Shown here: piece by piece, positions 36,908 to 45,212 of the stretch
Layout: each line of letters opens with the position of its first letter
How positions within the stretch are numbered: position 1 is the first letter of the stretch
NCBI GenBank assembly: GCA_017305195.1
Contig: JAFKMU010000036.1
Span: forward strand, 124,001-188,000
Length of the DNA: 64,000 bases
Reading direction: 5' to 3'
Origin: Verrucomicrobiota bacterium
GTDB taxonomy: Bacteria; Verrucomicrobiota; Verrucomicrobiia; Chthoniobacterales; Terrimicrobiaceae
The notes under the pieces: generated by a model
Database searches by the model: none
Seen by the model: only the letters and a program-made list of their open reading frames with translations
What the model was told of the DNA's origin: nothing
Made by a program: the position numbers and the translations under genes

Positions 36908-39808
36908 TTACGGTTCGGCTGTGCCCGAGAGGGTGAGGGTGTCGATGTTGATGCCTGCAGAGGGGTGCGAGAAGGTGATCGTATGCTTTCCTGCCGAAAG
37001 CGGGAGAATGATCTCGCTGCCGTCCGTGGAGCGGATGGGCTCGTTCCGCCACTGGAACGCGTTCAGGGTCCAGTATTTCTCCGATCCCCAACCAGCCGGA
37101 CCCGGAACGAAGCTCTTCAGTTCCTTCTCCGAAAGTGCCGCTCCATCGACCAGTACGGAGAAAGTGACTTTGGGCTGCCCCACGGCATAGCGTGCGGAAA
37201 GCCGGTAGAGCCCATCCTGCGGGATGGTGACTGACCATCTGACGGAATGGGCGGGTGATTGGGAGCCGAAGTTTGCCAATACCTTGCCGCCGGAGGCCTC
37301 GCTGCGGGCCATGGGCGAGGCGTGGCCTTTGTCCTGGGCATCCAGGTCCTCGGCTTCCCATGTCACCGCGATCGTGCGAGGAATCGACGTCTGGTGCGCA
37401 GGGGCGACGATGCGGAAGGGTGCGGGTGCAGGAGTGCCGGGAAACTTCTCTTTCGCCCATCGGTGCACCTTTTCCAGGCTGTCCGCATCGGATGTCAGGT
37501 AATACGTCCCCGTCGCCAGGGAAAGAACGCCCGGGGATGAAACCGCACGTCCCTCGCCATCGTAAAGCGTGAGCGCCTTGTCGGTCGTAATGAGTCCCTG
37601 GAAGGCGGAGCCCAGGGTGAGGATGGAACCGGTCGGGGCGGCCTCCCAGGCCACCTCCATGGGGCTTGCGGCCTCCATGGTCAGCGCGGGGAGGGAAATT
37701 CTTCGCGCTTTTGATGCGACGAGCGATGTGATGGCTCCAGCCGTCCGACGAATCGACCATAGATCTGCATCGGCTTCGGTATTGGGGGAGGCTGGAGCGG
37801 CTGGGCTGGTCGCGATTCTGATGCTGTCTTCCCAATGAGGCGAGGTTATCTGGATTTGCCGCCAGCCGTCTTTTTCGGTTACCGACGCCTGGAGCGGAGG
37901 TGCGGGATCGACGCGAAAAACCGGCTGGAGAAGCGTGGCGAGCCGGACATCCGTACCAACGGCTTTGGAGGAGGTACTTTTCATCCACCAATCTTCAACG
38001 TCGATATTGGGGACTGTCGCGCTGCGCGGTTCGAAGGCTGTCGCGGAGGCCTCGATCCGCGTGATATTCAGATCGCCCACCGTTCCCGGAATAAAGAGCC
38101 GCGCGCCGTCCATGGTCGCATCTGGTGGTACCTGGGCGAGCCACTCCACCGTGGCAGGCTGGTCCGACCTCACCTCATCGAGCACGAGAATATAATCGCC
38201 CCGCCGATGAATCACGCGGCGTCGCACCTCGCGTATGTCGAGGTAGGCATCGGTCAGGTCCGCCTCCGCGAGCAATTGAGACGGGCTGCTGACGTAGCGG
38301 TCGATCCGACCGCGCGCCGCGATGTCGGACCGCTGGTTTTTGCCATTGATCAGCAAGGTGGAGTGGGATTCCGTGACATTGGAGAAAAATGTCCAGCGTC
38401 GGCCCTCCTTGTCGAAAAATCCGGGCTTTCCATAGATGTCTACTCCGTAGCCCGGGGCCATGAGGAGCCATTCGCCGCCGAAGTTGAGCGAGAGCGAACC
38501 CGCGTCGATCTTGGTATGGTGATTCTGGTTGTAGCCGGACTTGAGGCTCACCAGATAGTCGCCGGCGCCCCAGCCACTGCGTGAGGTCAGGACGTCCCAA
38601 TCCGGCGCATGGTAGTCGAGCGCTGTCGGAGCGATCGGGGTGATATCGGGGTCATACCAAAGCAATGACCACGCCATCGCGTCGGCCGCACCCTGCGGGG
38701 CAAAGGGCAGGCTGTTGGCGAGGTATTGACCTTTCCCATCCTTGTATTGCGAGGCGAGACGGTAGAGAACGGGCTGGGGGCCGGAGGCGTCGGCTCCCCG
38801 GGAATCTCCCCAGAGCAGGGTGCCCGCCAGGCCCGGCAGGGTCACTCCGACGCGGAAGGAGATCGAGTTGCGGAGCATCGGCAGAGAATACATCGCGTCC
38901 GCTCCGGTCACGGCTTTGGTCCCCTCAATGTACTGGAGGATGAAGGAGCGGCCGTAGCCCCAGTACGGCACACCTTCAAAGATGCTGCCATCGGGGTACA
39001 TCGCCCGCCCGACACGCTGGAAATTCAACGCCGCTGCGGCGATCCACTCGCTCGCCTCGGGAATCTCGCCGAGAAACGCGACACCCGAGAGGCCCAGCGC
39101 GGCCATGCAGATATGGTTGTGGTTTTGCGTATACCAACCGGCCCAAAAGATGCCTCCATAGAACCCCTTGAGCATCGCGCCCATGCGCTGGGTCATGGTC
39201 GCGCGGATCTGCTCCTTTTCCGCATCGGAGAACAAATCCCGGCGCCAGTCGTAGGCCATGGCAATGCCTCGCGCCATGTGCGCGGCGGCGAGATCCATGT
39301 TTACCAGCTCGCCCTCCTTGCCTTCCCGGCCCCAACTGTCGAAGGCGCATCCGGCCAGCACCATTTCGTGCAGTCGCTGTGTGTAGCGTTCCTCCGGCCA
39401 GATCGAGGCGGCTACACAGAGGGAGACGAGGGAGTCGCCATATGTGCGCTGCCAGCCCTCCGCGGCATTCTTGCGCGGTGCGGGAGGCGTGTAGGCAGGA
39501 AACGGATTGTCGACGATGCGGTCGGCGGTCGCTTTCAGCCGGGCGCGCCACTCCGCACCCATGCCGGTTAGCGATTGAATGCGGGAAAGCTCCTGCTGCC
39601 ATCCCGCGGGATCGTAAAACAGCCGGCGCACCCCAGGGGAAACCTTCGCCAGCCAAGCTGCGGAGTTCGCGTCCCGATACGCCAGCACTTCCTTGCGCGC
39701 GACTTTTGGCATGGCGGCTTCCTCGGCTGGGGACAGGGCGCAAAGAGGCAGAACCGGGCAGATCATCATCAGCGACGCAGAAAGGAACAAGGGGAGAACA
39801 TGCTTCAT
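36908..39808 (-). CDS. Secreted heparinase II/III-family polysaccharide lyase
   Basis: The 966-residue protein has signal peptide MKHVLPLFLSASLMMICPVLPLCALS. An alpha/alpha-barrel region comes first (ARGIAMAYDWRRDLFSDAEKEQIR, YTQNHNHICMAALGLSG). A heparinase II/III-type beta region follows, with QNHHTKIDAGSLSLNFGGEWLL, where the His-x-x-x-Asp-Ala-Gly-Ser pattern is typical of the family. The C-terminus has a CBM35-like sandwich (AHSVRWSVTIPQDGLYRLSARYAVG ... LSAGKHTITFSHPSAGINIDTL). The family cleaves uronate-containing polymers by beta-elimination. I use ATG 39808; ATG 39820 is equally possible. The open frame runs to 40219 through the divergent regulator and is not coding there. Two repeated motifs lie between it and the divergent LacI gene. 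Confidence 0.8.
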   Translation of the reverse strand: MKHVLPLFLSASLMMICPVLPLCALSPAEEAAMPKVARKEVLAYRDANSAAWLAKVSPGVRRLFYDPAGWQQELSRIQSLTGMGAEWRARLKATADRIVDNPFPAYTPPAPRKNAAEGWQRTYGDSLVSLCVAASIWPEERYTQRLHEMVLAGCAFDSWGREGKEGELVNMDLAAAHMARGIAMAYDWRRDLFSDAEKEQIRATMTQRMGAMLKGFYGGIFWAGWYTQNHNHICMAALGLSGVAFLGEIPEASEWIAAAALNFQRVGRAMYPDGSIFEGVPYWGYGRSFILQYIEGTKAVTGADAMYSLPMLRNSISFRVGVTLPGLAGTLLWGDSRGADASGPQPVLYRLASQYKDGKGQYLANSLPFAPQGAADAMAWSLLWYDPDITPIAPTALDYHAPDWDVLTSRSGWGAGDYLVSLKSGYNQNHHTKIDAGSLSLNFGGEWLLMAPGYGVDIYGKPGFFDKEGRRWTFFSNVTESHSTLLINGKNQRSDIAARGRIDRYVSSPSQLLAEADLTDAYLDIREVRRRVIHRRGDYILVLDEVRSDQPATVEWLAQVPPDATMDGARLFIPGTVGDLNITRIEASATAFEPRSATVPNIDVEDWWMKSTSSKAVGTDVRLATLLQPVFRVDPAPPLQASVTEKDGWRQIQITSPHWEDSIRIATSPAAPASPNTEADADLWSIRRTAGAITSLVASKARRISLPALTMEAASPMEVAWEAAPTGSILTLGSAFQGLITTDKALTLYDGEGRAVSSPGVLSLATGTYYLTSDADSLEKVHRWAKEKFPGTPAPAPFRIVAPAHQTSIPRTIAVTWEAEDLDAQDKGHASPMARSEASGGKVLANFGSQSPAHSVRWSVTIPQDGLYRLSARYAVGQPKVTFSVLVDGAALSEKELKSFVPGPAGWGSEKYWTLNAFQWRNEPIRSTDGSEIILPLSAGKHTITFSHPSAGINIDTLTLSGTAEP

Positions 39809-39861
39809 GGAATGACTCATCTTTCCGACCCTGGCCGGGCATCGCAAGGGGCCGACTGATG

Positions 39862-39873
39862 ACTCAGGTAAGT
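39862..39873 (+). promoter_or_regulatory. Regulon motif ACTCAGGTAAGT, site 1a
   Basis: Identical 12-mer to 42042-42053, located between the lyase and the LacI gene, about 54 bases upstream of the lyase ATG on the minus strand. Confidence 0.55.
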
Positions 39874-39906
39874 GAGAGCTCGCCTGCCGTACGAATGGTC
39901 CGCTTT

Positions 39907-39918
39907 CCTGTGTAAGTG
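39907..39918 (+). promoter_or_regulatory. Regulon motif CCTGTGTAAGTG, site 1b
   Basis: Related to site 1a and to the motifs at 42082 and 46619 (shared CCTGTGTAAG). It starts 45 bases after site 1a. Confidence 0.5.
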
Positions 39919-40009
39919 AAATGCGCTTTCCATCATGAGCCCGGCTGCTAGTTTGGTGGGGTTCCCGCGATCCGATGCCGATCGGATTGTCTAACGGAAA
40001 TCTCCCCTC

Positions 40010-41086
40010 ATGGAAAGACGAGTTACCCAATCCGATGTCGCGCGCCGCGCCGGGGTCACGCGCCCGGCGGTGACGATGGCATTGCGGGGGCATCCCAGTA
40101 TTCCTCTGGCGACACAGGAGCGCATCCGCCGGATCGCCGAGGAGATGGGGTATGTGCCCGATCCCATGCTCTCCGCCCTGGCCTCGTATCGGAGCACGCT
40201 GCGACCGGCTTCCTATCACGGTACGCTCGCGTGGCTGGGAAATACCCTGCCCCCTTTTGACTGGCGCGAGGTGAGCATGTTCCGGGCATATTATGACGGT
40301 GCGGTGCGCCGTGCGGCCTCATACGGCTACAATATCGAGGTCTTCGATTTTCAGGCGAAGGGATCGACTCCGGAGAAAATCGCCAAGGCCTTTCGCTTTC
40401 GTAATATCGGCGGAGTGCTGCTCACCCCGCAGCCCGGCCCGAGCTGGGAACTCAGCTTCCCGTGGGAGCACTTTTCCTTCGTTACGTTCGGGTATTCCTT
40501 GGCAAAACCGGCGCTCCACACCGTCGCGCCCACGCAGTTTCGGGCCATGATGATGACGATGCGCAAGCTCTATGAGAAAGGATACCGCCGCATTGGCTTC
40601 GGGTGTTCCTTTCAGGTCGACGAGCGCACGGACCACCATCTCCTCGGCGGCTATCTGGTGGAGAAGGCTCTGGTCGAGCGCAAGCTCACAATGCCACTTT
40701 TCGACGAAGAGAACGCCGACGCGACGCTCTTCAAAAAATGGTTTCTCAAGCACCGTCCCGATGCCATCGTGACGGGTAATCCACGCCTGCTCCAGGTCGT
40801 CGAGGAGGCCGGGTTCCGTGTGCCGGAGGATGTCGGGCTGGCCTGCCCCACGCTGCCCGAGCCGGATATTGACTTTGCCGGGGTCTACGAGGATTCATTT
40901 CACATGGGCGAGACCGCCGTGGATACGCTCGTTGGGATGATTCACCGGGGCGAGAGGGGCATCCCGGAGAGGCCGCATTATGTCCATGTACCCGGCCTGT
41001 GGCTGGAGGGCCGGACGCTACGGGACATGCGTCCGCCGGAAAAGACAAACGCCGGAACCACTAAACGGTCCCGGCGCTCGTCGTAA
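40010..41086 (+). CDS. LacI-family regulator of the polysaccharide-lyase locus
   Basis: The 358-residue protein starts with the LacI HTH (MERRVTQSDVARRAGVTRPAVTMALRG) and hinge-type segment IRRIAEEMGYVPDPMLSALASYR. The sensor domain follows from about residue 65. The hinge lacks the usual 'AR.L' pattern and resembles the divergent LacI proteins found with Verrucomicrobial PEP-CTERM/glycan loci. It is divergent from the lyase and convergent with the PEP-CTERM gene. A repeated motif in three promoter regions (39862/39907, 42042/42082, 46619) is a plausible target. Its last 37 coding bases contain a hairpin that serves as terminator for the opposing gene. Confidence 0.9.
   Translation: MERRVTQSDVARRAGVTRPAVTMALRGHPSIPLATQERIRRIAEEMGYVPDPMLSALASYRSTLRPASYHGTLAWLGNTLPPFDWREVSMFRAYYDGAVRRAASYGYNIEVFDFQAKGSTPEKIAKAFRFRNIGGVLLTPQPGPSWELSFPWEHFSFVTFGYSLAKPALHTVAPTQFRAMMMTMRKLYEKGYRRIGFGCSFQVDERTDHHLLGGYLVEKALVERKLTMPLFDEENADATLFKKWFLKHRPDAIVTGNPRLLQVVEEAGFRVPEDVGLACPTLPEPDIDFAGVYEDSFHMGETAVDTLVGMIHRGERGIPERPHYVHVPGLWLEGRTLRDMRPPEKTNAGTTKRSRRSS
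41050..41076 (-). terminator. Terminator of the PEP-CTERM gene embedded in the LacI 3' coding end
   Basis: CGCCGGAACC and GGTCCCGGCG pair over 10 bp with one mismatch around a 7-base loop. On the minus strand the stem is followed by TTTGTCTTTT. It lies within the final codons of the plus-strand LacI gene. Confidence 0.6.
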
Positions 41087-41113
41087 ACGCGCTCCCCTTT
41101 CGATCGCGTATAT

Positions 41114-42004
41114 CTATCGCCTGAGCTGGCGAGCGCGCCGGAGGTAGCCGAGCACTCCGAGACCGCCCAAGCCGAGCAGGACGGCGGTTTGCGGCTCCGG
41201 AATCACCGAGGCGTAGGTATCGCCGAGGACGAAATTGTCGAGATTCATCGTGCCGCCGTTCGCATTGACCGTATAGGTCACCTGGGTCGCAATGCCTGTG
41301 ACGAACTGGGCGGTCGAAACTGTCCACGTCGTGGGCTCGGTGAGCGGGATGGACGATGAAACGGGAATGAGCGAAAAGTAGAACTCATCGGCCTGGGTCG
41401 ACGGGTTGAGCACCATCTTGCCGATGGCGAGATATTGCGGAGCCGTGGCAAAGCTCGATCCCTCTGCGAGCACCGTGGTCGAGTCGATGCTGTTGCCTCC
41501 TGCCGTGACGATGCGAATGCGGTTGGATGCGTTCATCCCGAATGCCGCAACGTTCGTGCTGGTGGAGTCCCGGAACCGCGGAAAGAACATGTCGCTGCTC
41601 ACGGTGCCGTCATTCAGCACCGAGATCAGGCTGCTGAAATAATACGTCGTGGTCGTCGCCGGGTCGAAGTCGATCGAGGTCTGCAAGTTGCGGGTGTAGT
41701 CGATCTTTGACGATCCGGCTGCCGTCAGGGCCACGTAGTTGGTCCCCGTGGAGTACGTGTAGTTCGTCGGTGCCGAAAATGTCCCGGCGAGATTGCTATA
41801 GGTGCGTCCATTGGTGGTCACCCCCGTCCAACTGCCGCTCCAGCCGGTCCCTCCATTGTTTGCAGCTGCACTGGTGCCGGACGTATAGTTGAAGAAATCC
41901 TCGGTCAGCACCGCGGCGCGGAGGGAGGACGCGCCAATCAGGAGCCCTGCGGCAAGGGAGACGGCCAGGAGTAGGGGAGCTTTCTGTTCCATGGGGGAAA
42001 GCAT
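41114..42004 (-). CDS. PEP-CTERM protein, LamG-like
   Basis: The 296-residue protein has a signal peptide (LLLAVSLAAGLLIGASSLRA). Its N-terminal EDFFNYTSGTSAAANNGGTGWSGSWTG is a common motif of Verrucomicrobial PEP-CTERM beta-sandwich proteins. The C-terminus is a PEP-CTERM signal: VIPEPQTAVLLGLGGLGVLGYLRRARQLRR. An alternative start is ATG 41992; neither start has a good ribosome site. It is divergent from the 2-hydroxyacid dehydrogenase, with two copies of the regulon motif in the gap, so it may be induced with the locus and displayed outside the cell, perhaps for glycan binding. Confidence 0.85.
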   Translation of the reverse strand: MLSPMEQKAPLLLAVSLAAGLLIGASSLRAAVLTEDFFNYTSGTSAAANNGGTGWSGSWTGVTTNGRTYSNLAGTFSAPTNYTYSTGTNYVALTAAGSSKIDYTRNLQTSIDFDPATTTTYYFSSLISVLNDGTVSSDMFFPRFRDSTSTNVAAFGMNASNRIRIVTAGGNSIDSTTVLAEGSSFATAPQYLAIGKMVLNPSTQADEFYFSLIPVSSSIPLTEPTTWTVSTAQFVTGIATQVTYTVNANGGTMNLDNFVLGDTYASVIPEPQTAVLLGLGGLGVLGYLRRARQLRR

Positions 42005-42041
42005 AGGAACGCCCGTTGCCGGGCCAACCTGTTGCTAATTA

Positions 42042-42053
42042 ACTCAGGTAAGT
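42042..42053 (+). promoter_or_regulatory. Regulon motif ACTCAGGTAAGT, site 2a
   Basis: Identical to site 1a. It lies 38 bases upstream of the PEP-CTERM start on the minus strand. Confidence 0.55.
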
Positions 42054-42081
42054 AACCGCGACCGGCGATCATGGGGCGCTG

Positions 42082-42093
42082 ACCTGTGTAAGG
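42082..42093 (+). promoter_or_regulatory. Regulon motif ACCTGTGTAAGG, site 2b
   Basis: It starts 40 bases after site 2a, repeating the spacing at 39862/39907, and ends 51 bases before the dehydrogenase ATG. Confidence 0.5.
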
Positions 42094-42143
42094 AGATTGC
42101 GAGTGGGAATCCGCGGCATGCCGGGTTCATTTTCCCATTAGCA

Positions 42144-43214
42144 ATGCACGACACGGCCCAGGCAACATGTGAACTCCCCGGCGAGGCGGGGGCCCGATTG
42201 CACGAGCGGGTGATGATCTGCCTCGATGACAAGGAACGGGAGATGTTCGCCTCCGGCGCCTATTTCCAGAACCTGCCTGCCGAGGTGATTCATTACACGA
42301 CCGGCCAGTGCACGCCCGCGCAGTGGCGGGAGGTTCTGATGGAGGCGCAGCCGACCGTGCTCGTCACCTGCTGGCGCTCTCTGCCCCTGCCCGAGGACTA
42401 TGTGAGTGATCCGGCCCTGCGACTTCGCTATGTCTGTCATCTCGTGGGGTCAGTCAAGCCGTTGATTCCCCGGAAGCTTCTGGAGCGAGGAGTGACCGTG
42501 ACCAACTGGGGCGGCATTGCATCGGTGGCGGTCGCAGAGCATGCCCTGCTGCTCGTGCTGGCGGCTCTGCGAAAGAGTTCCCGCTGGCGGGAAGGGCTGC
42601 ACGTCCCGTTTCGCCAACAGCCGCAGTATCGTATCGATCTCAATACCCTTTCTCTTTCCGGCCGGGCGGTGGGTATTCACGGGTTCGGAATGATCGCACG
42701 GCACCTCATTAAGCTTCTCCAGCCATTTGGCGTAAAGGTTTCGGCTTATTCGCAGGGTGTGCCGGATTCCTTCATGCGCAAGCATGGCGTGAAACCCTGT
42801 TCCTCACTGGAGGACCTGTTTTCCTCGCATTCCGTGGTGGTGGAGTGTGAGGCGCTCACACCGCAGACGGAGAAAAGCGTGACGGCGCACATTCTGAACC
42901 TCCTCCCGGAGGATGCCGTCTTTGTCAACATTGCCCGCGGGAGATTGGTCGATGAGCACGAACTGGCCTGCCTCGCCAGGAGCGGACGCATCCGCGTGGC
43001 GCTCGATGTCTACTGTGACGAGCCGCTCCCGCTGCCTCCGACAGCGGAAGTGCTTGAAGTCAGGGATGCCATTTTGTCCCCGCATATCGGCGGCCCCACC
43101 AGCGACCTGTATCCAAAATGCACCGCGTTGGCGGAAGCCAACCTGACTCGGTTCTTTAACAATGATCCGCTGGAAGCAAAGATAACCCTTCAGGATTATG
43201 ATCGAGCCACCTGA
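42144..43214 (+). CDS. D-isomer-specific 2-hydroxyacid dehydrogenase
   Basis: The 356-residue NAD(P)-dependent enzyme has the Rossmann motif GIHGFGMIARHLIKLLQPFG near residue 175. The catalytic arginine is in NIARGRLVDEHEL, the glutamate in the following helix region, and the catalytic histidine is in SPHIGGPT near 315. This is the order seen in D-lactate, glycerate and phosphoglycerate dehydrogenases. The specific substrate is not evident; the context (lyase, esterase, sugar transporter) suggests a 2-keto/2-hydroxy acid derived from uronate breakdown. First gene of an operon 42144-46610 with gaps of at most 25 bases. Confidence 0.88.
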   Translation: MHDTAQATCELPGEAGARLHERVMICLDDKEREMFASGAYFQNLPAEVIHYTTGQCTPAQWREVLMEAQPTVLVTCWRSLPLPEDYVSDPALRLRYVCHLVGSVKPLIPRKLLERGVTVTNWGGIASVAVAEHALLLVLAALRKSSRWREGLHVPFRQQPQYRIDLNTLSLSGRAVGIHGFGMIARHLIKLLQPFGVKVSAYSQGVPDSFMRKHGVKPCSSLEDLFSSHSVVVECEALTPQTEKSVTAHILNLLPEDAVFVNIARGRLVDEHELACLARSGRIRVALDVYCDEPLPLPPTAEVLEVRDAILSPHIGGPTSDLYPKCTALAEANLTRFFNNDPLEAKITLQDYDRAT

Positions 43215-43239
43215 TCGTTTCCGCAACCCCATCCCCTCT

Positions 43240-43947
43240 ATGAGTTACAAAGCCCTCATCGCCGCCTGCACCCTCCTTGCCTCGACAGGCCTCTCAATGC
43301 TCTCTGCCGCCGAGGTCGTCGTGCAGGATGAGTTCACCGCACCCTTGTCGCCCAAGCTATGGAAAGGCACCCCGGATGGTGTGAGTGTCGCAAACGGAGC
43401 GCTGCTCCTTAAGGCGCCCGCAGCTGATGCGCCACCGGAACGCGCCGTCGGCACCGTCCTCACTGATCCCGAGGGAAAGCTGAACTTCCTCCGTCATCCC
43501 GTGACTCTCGAGTTGGACGGTCTCGATATCCAGGGAACCTCCGCCGATGAGAACGGGGTCTTCATGCTCTTTCTGTCGGAAGACAAGAACACTTCCGCGG
43601 CCAAATACGCCCTGCAACTCCGCGTGGACCGGACGGGGAATTCCTACCTCTGGTTGTATTATCTCGCAAACCCCGGTGAGCCTCAGAAACGCGCCCAGAT
43701 GGCTTTCCTCCCCGGGATGCAGTTCCCAATTAAGAAGGTCGTAATCCAGGCCGATGCGAAGACGGCGAAGCTCACCATCACGGATGCTGCCGGAACGCAG
43801 AGTGATTCCCGCGAGTGGAACGCCGAGGTCGACCCATCGAAATGGGATGGGGCGGAGCTGTATCTCATGCTGCGCGCGGTGTCGAAGAAAGACCCTGGCT
43901 CGACGGATGTATCCATCGGCGCTCTCAAGGCCGAAGCCTCCAACTAA
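43240..43947 (+). CDS. Secreted beta-sandwich protein, LamG/DUF1080-like
   Basis: The 235-residue protein starts at ATG 43240 with a signal peptide (ALIAACTLLASTGLSMLSAAEVVV). An upstream ATG at 43198 would overlap the dehydrogenase and add a non-signal leader, so it is less likely. The mature part is all-beta (DEFTAPLSPKLWKG ... GALLLKAPA ... YALQLRVDRTGNSYLWLYYLA), with the pattern of concanavalin-like sandwich domains. No catalytic residues recognised. It probably binds glycan. Four bases separate it from the SGNH gene. Confidence 0.6.
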   Translation: MSYKALIAACTLLASTGLSMLSAAEVVVQDEFTAPLSPKLWKGTPDGVSVANGALLLKAPAADAPPERAVGTVLTDPEGKLNFLRHPVTLELDGLDIQGTSADENGVFMLFLSEDKNTSAAKYALQLRVDRTGNSYLWLYYLANPGEPQKRAQMAFLPGMQFPIKKVVIQADAKTAKLTITDAAGTQSDSREWNAEVDPSKWDGAELYLMLRAVSKKDPGSTDVSIGALKAEASN

Positions 43948-43951
43948 ATCC

Positions 43952-45199
43952 ATGAGACAGCTTCTGTGCTTCGCCGGGCTGGCGTGTTTCGCTCTTGTCC
44001 TGGGAACCGATCGCCTTTGCGCCCAGCCCGTCAACCGGATCGATAACGCCTCCTTCGAATCCGTCATGATCAACGGGCTGCCGGATGACTGGGAACTCTT
44101 TTGTCCCGTGGCAAGCGATGGCAGCGGATTGTCCCGGGCCGGACGCGCCGCCTTCGCGAGCGATGAGTCTGTGCATCGTGGCGGCGCGCGGGCGGTGCGG
44201 ATATCCTCCGACCAGCCAACCCGCTGCGCCGTTTTGCAGCGGAGCATTCCCTGCCAGCCTGGGGAGAAGTGGAAATTCTCGATCTGGATGAAAGGTGCCG
44301 GGCTCGGTGTGGGAGGGGACACCGGAGCGCTCGCCAGAGTGAGTTTTCTTAATCCCGGAGATCCTTCCAAAAACGCCGCTCTCGCCCAGCGAAGCGCTTC
44401 CATCCGATCAGACGGCGCGGACTTTGACTGGAAGCAGCTGGAAACCTCGGGCGAGGTGCCGGCCGACGCGACGGTGGCTCAGGTCGAGTTCTTTCTCTGG
44501 AAGGGAAAGGGCTCCGTATGGTTCGACGACGCGGCGCTGGAGTTTGAGACGCCTTCGACAGTCCGCGTACCTGACCGGGCGGGCAAGCTGCGATCACGCA
44601 ATGCGAATACCCGCCTGGCCGCACAACCCAGGACGGGCGAGCGCGTGATCTTCATGGGGGACTCCATCACGGAAGGATGGAATCTCCGGACGTCCTTTCC
44701 CGATCAGGAGTTCGTGAATCGCGGGATCGGCGGGCAGCTGACCTGGCAGATGGTCTCGCGCTTTCCCCAGGATGTGCTCGCCCACAAGCCGGATGCGGTC
44801 GTGATCCTCGCCGGGACCAATGACATCGGCGGATCGATGCCGCCCGATATCATCGTCGCCAATATCCGCTCGATGGTGGAGGCGGCGAAAAGCGCGGGAG
44901 CCCGCGTCGTCGTTTGCTCGATCCTGCCCGTCACCGACGCCCTGGCCACGCCCGGCAATCCGCAGCTCGTGCGTACGACGAAGCGTCCGCCCGGGGTGAT
45001 CCTGGAGGTCAATGCGCTGCTGCGCAGGATGGCGGAGGAGGAGGGAATATCCTTCGTGGACCTGCACCAGGCCCTCGCCGATGACAAGGGCTTCCTGCCC
45101 GCCGCGCTCACCGTGGACGGGTTGCACCTCAAGCCCGAAGGGTACGCTGTGATCTCGCCGATCGTGCTAAGCGCTATCCAGTCGGGGCGAAAAGGCTGA
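43952..45199 (+). CDS. Secreted SGNH/GDSL-type esterase with N-terminal carbohydrate-binding domain
   Basis: The 415-residue protein has signal peptide MRQLLCFAGLACFALVLGTDRLCA. A beta-sandwich of about 170 residues follows (FSIWMKG ... GSVWFDDAALEF, CBM-like). The SGNH domain has block I FMGDSITEGW, block II NRGIGGQLTW, block III LAGTNDIGG and block V DGLHLKPEGY, so the catalytic Ser, Gly, Asn and Asp/His are all present. Members deacetylate or de-esterify polysaccharides. It is in the dehydrogenase operon and precedes the transporter by 13 bases, so it probably removes acyl groups from the imported oligosaccharide before entry. Confidence 0.9.
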   Translation: MRQLLCFAGLACFALVLGTDRLCAQPVNRIDNASFESVMINGLPDDWELFCPVASDGSGLSRAGRAAFASDESVHRGGARAVRISSDQPTRCAVLQRSIPCQPGEKWKFSIWMKGAGLGVGGDTGALARVSFLNPGDPSKNAALAQRSASIRSDGADFDWKQLETSGEVPADATVAQVEFFLWKGKGSVWFDDAALEFETPSTVRVPDRAGKLRSRNANTRLAAQPRTGERVIFMGDSITEGWNLRTSFPDQEFVNRGIGGQLTWQMVSRFPQDVLAHKPDAVVILAGTNDIGGSMPPDIIVANIRSMVEAAKSAGARVVVCSILPVTDALATPGNPQLVRTTKRPPGVILEVNALLRRMAEEEGISFVDLHQALADDKGFLPAALTVDGLHLKPEGYAVISPIVLSAIQSGRKG

Positions 45200-45212
45200 T
45201 CAATCAGTCATC

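Noticed and set aside
39809..40219. N-terminal extension of the lyase frame
   Set aside because: Runs through the operator region and the divergent LacI gene; signal peptide begins at 39808/39820.
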